Shown here in pieces: positions 25,922-34,393 of a stretch of 64,000 bases of DNA. Position numbers and translations under genes: made by a program. Each line of letters starts with the position of its first letter. The first letter of the stretch is position 1. Source of the stretch: Sphingobacterium sp. xlx-96 (GTDB lineage: Bacteria > Bacteroidota > Bacteroidia > Sphingobacteriales > Sphingobacteriaceae); contig NZ_WFKM01000002.1 in assembly GCF_011007365.1 (NCBI RefSeq), positions 124,001 through 188,000 of the forward strand, in the 5' to 3' direction. The notes beneath the pieces are model-generated. The model was not told the origin of the DNA. It worked only from the letters and a program-made list of their open reading frames with translations, and made no database searches.

Positions 25922-28900
25922 TTATCTCTTAATCACAAAAAATCCCTTTTTACGTCTCCAGGTATTTCCATCCTTGAAATCAATGTAATAGAAATACGTA
26001 CCATCTCGGTGTCCTGTTCCCCAGAATACTTTCGTGATGTTATCGTAACCGACAATCTCAGCCAGTACCACGCCGTTCTTATCAAAGATGGTCACCTTGT
26101 TGTCTGTATAGTCACGGATAGCTTCTATGATCAAAAACTCATTTTCGCCATCTCCATTTGGAGACACTGCCGGGTGGACGATAATAGGCAGCTCAGCCAA
26201 TTCCTCATTGGCCACACGAATCACTTCCGTTACTGCTGTTGCAGCTTCGTAGTTTTCATTTCCAGCTTGACTAGCTGTGACACGCACCGTACCTAGGCGC
26301 AATACCTCCAAATCGGTTCCTGTCACTATAGCCACCATTGGGTCGTCCACATTCAATGTCACAGGCAGACCGCTGCTTGTACGGACATCCAATGCCACTT
26401 TACCGACATCACGACGTAATACCTCAGGTGCTGTAAACGTAATTACCTGTGTTGCTTTACGGATCAACAGATTCGCTTTCAAACTTGTGCCAAAATAGTT
26501 TGGTGTCTCTGCAATCACGGCAGTCACTTCATAAGTCCCCGCATTGATTTTATCATTATTTTGATAAACCACAGTCACACCTGCAGGCAGCGTACCGCCT
26601 AGCTGTAGACTCTTGGTCGTACCATCGTATACAAAGTCCTTGTTAGCGAAGCTAAGTCCCGTTAGCGTTGCTCGAGTAATCGATAGATTTGCTCCGACAT
26701 AATTGATCGCATAGTTGGTAGCCGTCAGGTTCTTATTATTGATCAGGTAGCTGCCCACATTTTCTCCTGTGGCACGCTCTAGACCACCGGACACTACCGA
26801 CGCGGCATCTGCGTATTTAAGGTCGGTCGCTTTTACGGTATACGTCAAGGCCGGATCATTACTTCCAAAGACTTTCGTCTTCGCATCGGCCGTCACCGTA
26901 AGTGGAGCCTTTGTGATAGTCAGATCAGCGCTCACATAATTGATCGCATAGTTGGTAGCTGTCAGATTTTTGTTGTTGATCGTATAGTTACCTACGTTTT
27001 GTAATCCCAGACGCTCCAGACTACCTGACACTACTGACGCCGCATCAGCGTATTTAAGGTCAGTTGCTTTTACGATATATGTCAAGGCCGGATCATTACT
27101 TCCGTACACTTTGGTCTTGACATCTGCTGTCACCGTAAGTGGTGCCTTTGCCACGGTCATCGTTCTTTGTACCGAAGTTGCAGCGTTGTGCGTTAGATCC
27201 CCGGATTGCGTAGCGGTAATAGCCGTCGTACCAGCCATCAAGATAGTTGCCTGATTGCCTACAATACTCACTTTGGTCGGATCCGCAGCGGTATATGTAA
27301 TCAATAAACCACGATCCGTATGACTATCACCCAGCGCAAACACCCCATCACCATAGTTTTTAGTTGCTATAGCCGGGAAATTAATCTGTTGATCATATTT
27401 AATCGTCTGGAATGATTTGACAGATCCATAGCTTACTACATTATTTATAATAGCATATGCCCTGTAGTAATATGTGGTATTCACATTAAGATTGCTGACT
27501 TGCAACTGATACTGACCTCCCGTTGTTAGTGCTATTTCTTTATTATCGGTTACCGTAGGTATAGGCATTGTTCCATAAACAATTCCTTTTTCAACCACGC
27601 AGTCAGCATTACCGATATCACCACCCAATGTAGCTCCCCCAGCAAAGACAAGCGTCGCATCGACTGTCTGTACTGCGATAGTAGCGGATGGTTGTATGAT
27701 TGTAAAAGACTGTGTTGTCGTACATCCGTTAGCGTCTGTCACAGTCACCGTATAAGTGCCGGCCATCAAACCTGTAGCAGTAGCTGTCGCCCCACCTGTA
27801 GGAGACCACGAATAAGTATATGGAGCAGTTCCGCCTGTAACAGCCACCGTAGCAGCACCATTACTTCCACCATTACAGCTCACATCGGTTTGACTAGCAG
27901 CTGTAGCGACTAAAGCAGTAGGCTGTATAATCGTAAAAGTCTGTGTAGTCTCACATAGGTTGGCATCCTTAATGGTCACCGTATAAGTGCCTGCAGATAA
28001 TCCTGTAGCCGTTGCTGCTGTACCACCACTTGGTGCCCAGCTATAAGTATAGGTCCCTGTACCCCCTGTCACTCCAACAGTCGCCGAGCCGTTCGCTCCG
28101 CCGTTGCAGCTCACATCGGTCTGGCTATCAGCAGTAGCTACCAAAGCTGCAGGCTGCATAAGCGTAAAACTTTGTGTTGTTGTACAAGCGTTCGCATCCG
28201 TCACAGTCACCGTATAAGTACCAGCAGACAAACCAGTTGCTGTAGCTGCTGTACCACCAGATGGTGCCCAGCTATAAGTATAGGTCCCTGTACCCCCTGT
28301 CACAGCAACCGTCGCCGAGCCGTTCGCTCCGCCGTTGCAGCTCACATCGGTCTGGCTAGCAGCTGTGGCTACTAAAGCAGATGGTTGTGTAATGGTAAAA
28401 CTTTGTGTCGTTGTACAAGCATTCGCATCAGTCACCGTCACGGTATACGTACCTGCAGATAAACCTGTCGCTGTAGCTGCTGTACCACCAGATGGTGCCC
28501 AGCTATAGGTGTATGTCCCTGTACCACCTGTTACCGCAACCGTTGCCGAGCCATTAGCTTCGTTATAGCAGCTCACGTTGGTCTGGCTTGCAGCTGTTGC
28601 TACTAAAGAAGGAGACTCGGTGATCGTAAAGCTTTGTGTTGTTGTACAAGCATTCGCATCAGTCACTGTCACCGTATACGTACCGGCAGACAAACCAGTA
28701 GCTGTAGCCGCGGCTCCACCAGTAGGTGACCAAGAATAAGTATAAGGCGCAGTACCACCAGTAACAGCCACCGTAGCAGCACCATTGCCACCACCATTGC
28801 AGCTCACATTAGTCTGACTTGAAGCCGTAGCTACTAGAGCATTGGGCTGTGCAATGGTAAAACTCTGTGTTGTTGTACAAGCGTTCGCATCGGTTACCGT

Positions 28901-31900
28901 CACCGTATACGTACCTGCAGATAATCCTGTTGCTGTTGCTCCTGTACCACCGCTAGGTGCCCAGCTATAGGTATATCCTGGCGTACCACCTGTCACAGCA
29001 ACCGTCGCCGAACCGTTCGCTCCGCTATAACAGCTCACATTAGTCTGGTTTGCAGCAGTAGCTACTAAAGCAGACGGCTGTGTAATGGTAAAACTTTGCG
29101 TTGTAAAACAAGCATTCGCATCGGTCACCGTCACGGTATACGTGCCCGCCGCTAAACCGGTAGCAGTAGCGGCAGTACCACCAGATGGTGCCCAACTATA
29201 CGTATAAGTACCTGTACCCCCCGCCACTGTAACTGTTGCTGAGCCCGTAGCAGCACCATTGCAGGCTATATTTGTCTGACTAAAAGGCGTCACGACCAAA
29301 GCTGAAGGCTGTGTAATGGTAAAGCTCTGTGTTGTAGAACAAGCGTTCGCATCGGTTACCGTCACCGTATAGGTCCCGGCCATCAAACCCGTCGCCGTTG
29401 CTGCCGTTCCACCAGTAGGAGACCAAGAATAAGTATATGGCGCAGTACCGCCTGTTGCCTCGACCGTCGCAGATCCATTTGCTCCACCATAGCAGCTCAA
29501 ATTAGTCTGACTAACAGGCGTCGCCACTAAAGCAGGAGACTCTGTGATCGTAAAACTTTGCGTTGTTGTACAAGCATTCGCATCGGTTACCGTCACTGTA
29601 TAAGTCCCAGCCATCAAACCTGTCGCCGTAGCCGCCGCACCACCGGTAGGAGACCAAGAATAAGTATATGGCGCAATACCACCAGTAACAGCCACCGTAG
29701 CCGACCCGTTACTACCACCATTGCAGCTCACATCGGTCTGGGCACCAGCCGTAGCTACTAGAGCATCGGGCTGTGTAATTGTAAAACTTTGTGTTGTTGT
29801 ACAGGCATTTGCGTCAGTCACCGTCACCGTATACGTACCTGCAGATAATCCAGAAGCTGTTGCTCCTGTACCACCGCTAGGTGCCCAGCTATAGCTATAT
29901 CCTGGCGTACCACCTGTCACCGTTACCTTTGCCGAACCATTAGCCCCACCATAGCAACTGACGTTGCTATGCGTCGAAGGGCTTGCCACTAATGCTGGAG
30001 GTTGTAAAATCGTAAAATTACGTGTCGCTGTACATGAATTTGCATCAGTGATCGTCACTGTATATGTTCCAGCGGCCAATCCTGTTGCCATCGACGCTGT
30101 ACCACCATAAGGTGCCCAGCTATAGCTATACGGAGGAACACCTCCAGTAACATTTACGCTTGCTATACCGTTAGCCGCTCCATTACAAGCCAGATCCGTT
30201 CTCGATGTCGTAATATTCATGGCCGTGGGCTGTGTAATTGTAAATCCTCTAGTAATTGTACAATTGTTCGCATCGGTAACGGTAACGGTATAATTACCTA
30301 CGGCTAATCCTGTAGCTGTAGCATTAGTCCCCCCAGATGGAGCCCATGAATAGGTGTAAGGCCCAGTTCCTCCAGAAGGAACTATAGTAGCGGTACCATT
30401 GCTACCGCCATTGCAGCTTACATTTGTTTTGCTCGTCACTGCCGACATCGCTGTGGGTTGTGTAATAGTAACCGAGCGTGTTATAGAGCAGGCATTCGCA
30501 TCCGTTATCGTACAGGTATATGTACCCACCCCTAAACCTGTAGCTGTAGCATTAGTTCCTCCAGATGGAGCCCAACTGTAGGTATAACTTGGCGTCCCTC
30601 CTGAGACAACTACCGTAGCCGTACCATTACCACCGCCATTGCAAGAAACATTTGTCGAAGCAATTGTTGCAGATAAGGCTGTAGCGGGTTGATTTATCGT
30701 AAAAGTACGCGTGGTCTGACAAGCATTCGCATCTGTAACGGTAACTGTATAGGTACCTGCGGTCAATCCAGTCGCAGTAGCTCCTGTACCACCGCTAGGT
30801 GCCCAACTATAGGTATATGCAGGTGTACCACCTGTCGGTGCTACCGTAGCTGTACCATTAGCCCCGCCGTTACAGCTTACATCCGTCTTTCCACCACCAT
30901 TAGCAGCGGATAGGGCTGTAGGCTGCGTGATTGTAAAAGAACGTGTTGTCGTACAGCCATTCGCATCGGTAACGGTAACCGTATATACCCCGACGGACAA
31001 CCCTGAAGCTGTGGCATTCGTACCACCGCTTGGTGCCCAACTATAGGTATATGGGAGTGTGCCACCTGTAGGTGCTACCGTAGCGGTACCATTGCCGCCA
31101 CCATTGCAACTTACATCCGTCTTTCCGCCACCAGTAGCAGCAGATAAGGCTGAAGCGGGTTCACCCACTACAATACCGGTAATTATTTTAGTACAAGAAT
31201 TGGCATCAGTAATGGTTACACTGTACGTACCAGCCGCTAGTCCTGTAGCAGTCGCAGCAGTACCTCCTGATGGAGACCAGGAATAGGTATATCCCGGAGT
31301 ACCTCCAGAAGCGACAACGGTAGCAGTTCCATTAGATCCACCAAAACAGGAAACAGTTGTTGTAGAAGCCGTTCCGTCAAGTGCGGCAGCAGGCTGCCCC
31401 ACTACAATGCCGCTAATCGTTTTAGTACAGGAATTAGCATCTGTAATAGTTACACTGTAAGTTCCCGCCGCCAATCCAGTAGCAGTCGCTGCAGTACCAC
31501 CTGATGGTGCCCATGAATAGGTATATCCCGGTGTTCCTCCTGAAGGTGTAACAGTAGCAGTTCCATTCCCTCCTCCAAAACAAGAGGCAGAAGTTGTAGA
31601 AGCTGTTCCGTTAAGAGCCGCTGCAGGTTGTGTTATGGTAATATTGTTGATTGTTTTGGTACAAGTGTTCGCATCTGTAATAGTTACACTGTAAGTACCA
31701 GCGATTAAACCTGTTATAGTAGGCGTAGTCGCTCCTGTAGACCATAAATATGTATAGCCAGGTGAACCACTTGAAGGTGTAACTGTCGCAGTTCCGTTAG
31801 CTCCTCCAAAACAAGAAACTGAAGTTGTAGAAACTGTTCCGTTAAGTGCCGGAGGCTGTGTAATCGTAAAGTTTCTTGTTATTTCCGTACCCTCACCATC

Positions 31901-33202
31901 CGTAATGGTACAAGTATAGGGTCCTACACTAAGTCCTGTAGCTGTAGCATTTATACCTCCTGACGGAGACCAACTATAGGTATAAGGTATCACTCCACCG
32001 CTGGCTACCACTGTAGCCGTACCGTTGCCACCACCATTACAGCTCACATCCGTTTTACTAGCTGTTGCTGTCAATGCTGCTGCGGTCGTAAATGATGCAT
32101 CAGCACCGTAACTTGTCCCCGCACCATTTGTTGCGTAGGCTCTAAAATGTATCGTGGTTCCCGCAGTCAGGTTGCTTACTGTAGCACTAAAAACACCCGT
32201 ACCCGCCCCCATTACGACTTTATTATTCGCAATGGTTGGGTTGGCAGAGGTACCCCATACAATACCGCGATCCGTCACGTTTGCGCCACCATCTAGTATT
32301 ACGTTACCTCCCAAGGTAGCTTTTACAGCGCCAATATTTGTGGCAGCGGTAGTCGTCAGCGTAGCCGGGACACCGACAGTGATGTTAGGAGTAGGGTAGT
32401 TTGAAGGGACAATCCCTAAATCTGTACTTGCATGATGCCCCCAGTTTAGATAGTTATTAATACTCGCCCGCACAGCAGCCGCAGTTCCGGTCAGTGTACC
32501 TGTGTACTTACTATTAGCCACCTCTGGCCCTGGAGCGGGGAATAAAGACACACAGTTAATCCCATTGGTCAAGCCTGTTGGAACAAGACTCTCTGCTGCC
32601 CCTGTATTAACACTTGAGTTCCAAGATGTCCCATTGTCATAGTTGGTGCTATTATAATCTCCATGGACAGCCGCTATAAAAATCGGAGAAGAGGGAGCAA
32701 ATAATCCCGTCGTAGATTGATATGCTATTATTTGATCCCCTCCAGATAAAAATGAGGTTGTGGGACTTTGCCCTGCAAGACGAAAAATATTCAGCGTACC
32801 GTAAGTGATGGAAAAACTAGTCGTAGAATTGTTATATAATACAGTTACAATTGTTCCTTTTGTTATACCTGAGGGAATACTCCATTCTAAATGCATTTCT
32901 CCGTTCAACATCCAATTATTTCCACCCCATCCCTGTTCTGTAAAATAGAGCTTCTCACCAAAAGGCATATCTTTAAGTGTAACAAAAGAAAAACCGTCAC
33001 CTCCAGGAGCTGTCACATTAGTTTGATAACCAATAAAAGCGATATCCCCTGCTGCAAGAGTTGTCTGCGCTTTGGCGGTGCCCATATAGAGCAACATAAA
33101 AAATAGAAATGCGAAATAGCGGAGCGAGTCAGCTATTCTCTGCCTGCATCTGGACAACAAACTGTCCCTTTGCTTTCGCTGGTACGACGATAGTGTATTC
33201 AT
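25922..33202 (-). CDS. Giant T9SS type B surface protein 2 with 19 SprB repeats
   Basis: About 2426 aa from MNTLSSYQRKQRDS. A longer frame opens at 33343, but those 47 codons run through the promoter (-7 box 33306-33300) and the residue stretch is not signal-like, so 33202 is chosen. Order: long-n-region signal ending GTAKAQ (about 1-46); N-terminal domain like that of giant protein 1 (IAFIGYQTNVTAPGGDGFSF); an FN3-like module (RGIVWGTSANPT); 19 SprB repeats (about 377-1841); a second WGT/YGT module; two MBG repeats (LTVTADxKTKVYG); a YDG-type domain; and the gliding-motility-associated C-terminal sorting domain (about 2337-2426, NGDGENEFLIIEAI ... GFFVIKR). SprB repeats are known from the mobile gliding adhesin of flavobacteria; whether this cell glides is unknown. 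The promoter carries FNR/CRP-like palindromes, and a Crp/Fnr gene lies directly upstream. Confidence 0.92.
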   Translation of the reverse strand: MNTLSSYQRKQRDSLLSRCRQRIADSLRYFAFLFFMLLYMGTAKAQTTLAAGDIAFIGYQTNVTAPGGDGFSFVTLKDMPFGEKLYFTEQGWGGNNWMLNGEMHLEWSIPSGITKGTIVTVLYNNSTTSFSITYGTLNIFRLAGQSPTTSFLSGGDQIIAYQSTTGLFAPSSPIFIAAVHGDYNSTNYDNGTSWNSSVNTGAAESLVPTGLTNGINCVSLFPAPGPEVANSKYTGTLTGTAAAVRASINNYLNWGHHASTDLGIVPSNYPTPNITVGVPATLTTTAATNIGAVKATLGGNVILDGGANVTDRGIVWGTSANPTIANNKVVMGAGTGVFSATVSNLTAGTTIHFRAYATNGAGTSYGADASFTTAAALTATASKTDVSCNGGGNGTATVVASGGVIPYTYSWSPSGGINATATGLSVGPYTCTITDGEGTEITRNFTITQPPALNGTVSTTSVSCFGGANGTATVTPSSGSPGYTYLWSTGATTPTITGLIAGTYSVTITDANTCTKTINNITITQPAAALNGTASTTSASCFGGGNGTATVTPSGGTPGYTYSWAPSGGTAATATGLAAGTYSVTITDANSCTKTISGIVVGQPAAALDGTASTTTVSCFGGSNGTATVVASGGTPGYTYSWSPSGGTAATATGLAAGTYSVTITDANSCTKIITGIVVGEPASALSAATGGGKTDVSCNGGGNGTATVAPTGGTLPYTYSWAPSGGTNATASGLSVGVYTVTVTDANGCTTTRSFTITQPTALSAANGGGKTDVSCNGGANGTATVAPTGGTPAYTYSWAPSGGTGATATGLTAGTYTVTVTDANACQTTRTFTINQPATALSATIASTNVSCNGGGNGTATVVVSGGTPSYTYSWAPSGGTNATATGLGVGTYTCTITDANACSITRSVTITQPTAMSAVTSKTNVSCNGGSNGTATIVPSGGTGPYTYSWAPSGGTNATATGLAVGNYTVTVTDANNCTITRGFTITQPTAMNITTSRTDLACNGAANGIASVNVTGGVPPYSYSWAPYGGTASMATGLAAGTYTVTITDANSCTATRNFTILQPPALVASPSTHSNVSCYGGANGSAKVTVTGGTPGYSYSWAPSGGTGATASGLSAGTYTVTVTDANACTTTQSFTITQPDALVATAGAQTDVSCNGGSNGSATVAVTGGIAPYTYSWSPTGGAAATATGLMAGTYTVTVTDANACTTTQSFTITESPALVATPVSQTNLSCYGGANGSATVEATGGTAPYTYSWSPTGGTAATATGLMAGTYTVTVTDANACSTTQSFTITQPSALVVTPFSQTNIACNGAATGSATVTVAGGTGTYTYSWAPSGGTAATATGLAAGTYTVTVTDANACFTTQSFTITQPSALVATAANQTNVSCYSGANGSATVAVTGGTPGYTYSWAPSGGTGATATGLSAGTYTVTVTDANACTTTQSFTIAQPNALVATASSQTNVSCNGGGNGAATVAVTGGTAPYTYSWSPTGGAAATATGLSAGTYTVTVTDANACTTTQSFTITESPSLVATAASQTNVSCYNEANGSATVAVTGGTGTYTYSWAPSGGTAATATGLSAGTYTVTVTDANACTTTQSFTITQPSALVATAASQTDVSCNGGANGSATVAVTGGTGTYTYSWAPSGGTAATATGLSAGTYTVTVTDANACTTTQSFTLMQPAALVATADSQTDVSCNGGANGSATVGVTGGTGTYTYSWAPSGGTAATATGLSAGTYTVTIKDANLCETTQTFTIIQPTALVATAASQTDVSCNGGSNGAATVAVTGGTAPYTYSWSPTGGATATATGLMAGTYTVTVTDANGCTTTQSFTIIQPSATIAVQTVDATLVFAGGATLGGDIGNADCVVEKGIVYGTMPIPTVTDNKEIALTTGGQYQLQVSNLNVNTTYYYRAYAIINNVVSYGSVKSFQTIKYDQQINFPAIATKNYGDGVFALGDSHTDRGLLITYTAADPTKVSIVGNQATILMAGTTAITATQSGDLTHNAATSVQRTMTVAKAPLTVTADVKTKVYGSNDPALTYIVKATDLKYADAASVVSGSLERLGLQNVGNYTINNKNLTATNYAINYVSADLTITKAPLTVTADAKTKVFGSNDPALTYTVKATDLKYADAASVVSGGLERATGENVGSYLINNKNLTATNYAINYVGANLSITRATLTGLSFANKDFVYDGTTKSLQLGGTLPAGVTVVYQNNDKINAGTYEVTAVIAETPNYFGTSLKANLLIRKATQVITFTAPEVLRRDVGKVALDVRTSSGLPVTLNVDDPMVAIVTGTDLEVLRLGTVRVTASQAGNENYEAATAVTEVIRVANEELAELPIIVHPAVSPNGDGENEFLIIEAIRDYTDNKVTIFDKNGVVLAEIVGYDNITKVFWGTGHRDGTYFYYIDFKDGNTWRRKKGFFVIKR
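27690..32070 (-). repeat. Array of 19 SprB-type coding repeats (about 76 aa each)
   Basis: Units follow the pattern VSCnGGxNGxATV ... YTYSWAPSGGT ... ATGLxAGTYTVTVTDANxC ... SFTITQP. The downstream units (10-19) are almost identical to one another at DNA and protein level, while the first ones differ more. The array is therefore open to unequal recombination and length change, and units 16-18 look like the most recent copies. Confidence 0.9.
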
Positions 33203-33299
33203 AGTCAAGTTAATATTTTCACAAGTAGTTTGGATCTTTAGATGCCGCAAAGGGTTCAAACAGGGATGCTGATACCCGTTGCGATAACTAAACACATGT

Positions 33300-33417
33300 A
33301 AAAGTATTTTATTTCCACGTTCCTTTCTGTAGCTCGATTGCATTTATTGACATATATCAACCTATAATTGCATATGGGGTCAAAAAAGTGATTTACATCA
33401 CTTTTTTGACCCCATAT
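33300..33417 (-). promoter_or_regulatory. FNR-like and CRP-like palindromes with -7 box, copy 2 (giant protein 2 promoter)
   Basis: Box 1 is TTGACATATATCAA (33347-33360). Box 2 has perfect 20-bp arms around TTTACA (33372-33417) with core GTGA-N6-TCAC. The centres are 41 bp apart. On the minus strand TACTTTT (33306-33300) begins 47 nt after the box 1 centre. The layout is the same as in copy 1 and places the boxes near -60 and -101, the positions used by CRP/FNR class I activators. Confidence 0.7.
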
Positions 33418-33438
33418 CGATGCAATATTATACTACAA

Positions 33439-34053
33439 CTACCGCTTAACAGAAGGTTGATACTTGGCCCTGACCCGGCACAACGTTTCTTGCTTCATGC
33501 CTAGATACGACGCAAGGTACTTAAGAGACACCCTACCTAAGAGCGCAGGACGAGTTCCTGCAAATCGACGATATCTCTTTTCTGCACTAGGCAAGCGACA
33601 CAGGTAAGCTCTTTCTTCGGCATCCCGATAATAGAGTTCAAGAATTTTGCGGCCGATAATATTTGCCTCATAAAAATTATCATAGAGCTTTTCCAGTGAG
33701 GCACGACTGATTTCTATCAGCAGCGTATCTTCTAGCGCCTGGAGGTATTCATCCGTTTCATAGTCCAGTCCCAGATTACGGATACTACCTACGATATTCC
33801 GTTCTTCATTGATCCAGGTTGTGATCTCCACGCCATCGTCTTTGATAAAGCCTCGTATCATACCTTGGACAATAAAATACACCACATCGGATTGATCAAT
33901 TGGGCTCCGGAGGAATTTGCCTTTTTTTATAAAGACATATTCTGTATTCTTTAGTAAAAATTGGGCAGCATCGGGCGATACCGGATGTATCTGATCAAAG
34001 AAATATACAATTTCTTTACACCCCGTCGGGTTAGGTTGTACTACTCGGGTCAT
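33439..34053 (-). CDS. Crp/Fnr family transcriptional regulator
   Basis: 204 aa from MTRVVQPNPTGC. The frame extends to 34152, but that would overlap a 43-codon upstream ORF and adds a non-domain stretch. It has an N-terminal cyclic-nucleotide-binding-like beta roll (EYVFIKKGKFLRSP, YFIVQGMIRGFIKDDG, EITTWINEER), a long dimer helix, and a C-terminal winged helix (VSLKYLASYLGMKQETLCRVRAKY) typical of Bacteroidota members. No Cys set for an FNR iron-sulfur cluster is seen, so the signal is unknown. It lies directly upstream of giant protein 2, whose promoter has FNR/CRP-like boxes, and the same box pair is upstream of the collar operon. It is therefore the likely regulator of both (inference). 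Confidence 0.88.
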   Translation of the reverse strand: MTRVVQPNPTGCKEIVYFFDQIHPVSPDAAQFLLKNTEYVFIKKGKFLRSPIDQSDVVYFIVQGMIRGFIKDDGVEITTWINEERNIVGSIRNLGLDYETDEYLQALEDTLLIEISRASLEKLYDNFYEANIIGRKILELYYRDAEERAYLCRLPSAEKRYRRFAGTRPALLGRVSLKYLASYLGMKQETLCRVRAKYQPSVKR

Positions 34054-34055
34054 AA

Positions 34056-34187
34056 CTAGCCTATATACAATAAGAGTTTTTCTTCTTTTAATTTCGCAAA
34101 AGAGACCCCTACAATCCGTGATTGTATTCGGGAAGCTAATTGACCGAGACACCGTAACAACATCTGTCGTATGTTGATTCTATTCAT
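34056..34187 (-). CDS. 43-aa upstream ORF coupled to the Crp/Fnr gene
   Basis: The frame runs from an ATG at 34187, begins MNRINIRQMLLRCLGQLA, is basic with several Arg and Lys, and stops at 34056, 2 nt before the Crp/Fnr ATG. The first ATG after the predicted transcription start (-7 box 34230-34223) is this one, about 30 nt down the mRNA, so it is likely translated. It may be a leader peptide controlling the regulator by coupling. No family is recognised. Confidence 0.45.
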   Translation of the reverse strand: MNRINIRQMLLRCLGQLASRIQSRIVGVSFAKLKEEKLLLYIG

Positions 34188-34222
34188 AATGGTAATTTTG
34201 TTTGGTTTGGATATTGTACCCA

Positions 34223-34283
34223 CAAAAATAAAACAAAATAAAAGAAAACAAGACCACGCATAGGGGACAAATGGGGGACAAAT
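34223..34283 (-). promoter_or_regulatory. Crp/Fnr gene promoter with 11-bp direct repeat
   Basis: TATTTTTG (34230-34223, minus strand) fits TAnnTTTG. Upstream, two adjacent 11-bp units ([AG]GGGGACAAAT on the plus strand, 34262-34283) repeat the arrangement found before the collar operon, at 31 bp from the -7 box. Confidence 0.6.
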
Positions 34284-34362
34284 GAACAAACGCGCTCCGA
34301 AAAATGTTAATTTTGGAATAATAGTGGGTAACATCGTTATATCCTAGAAGACAATCATTATT

Positions 34363-34370
34363 TATTTTTG
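34363..34370 (+). promoter_or_regulatory. -7 box (TATTTTTG) of the GH95-like gene
   Basis: Exact TAnnTTTG match 23 nt before the ATG at 34394. It is divergent from the Crp/Fnr promoter about 130 bp away. Confidence 0.5.
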
Positions 34371-34393
34371 TCTTAGACACATTTATAGACTTC

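Noticed and set aside
27690..32070. CRISPR-like regular repeats
   Set aside because: Units are about 228 bp, in frame, and encode SprB domains; there are no short spacers and no cas genes.
33203..33343. Longer N-terminus of giant protein 2
   Set aside because: The 47 extra codons overlap the -7 box region and begin next to the FNR-like box; the residues have no signal-peptide character and the normal signal starts at 33202.
33372..33417. Simple rho-independent terminator of the Crp/Fnr gene
   Set aside because: There is no T run after the stem on the minus strand, and the core GTGA-N6-TCAC recurs with a second box at the same spacing in another promoter; an operator is more likely, although a termination side effect is possible.
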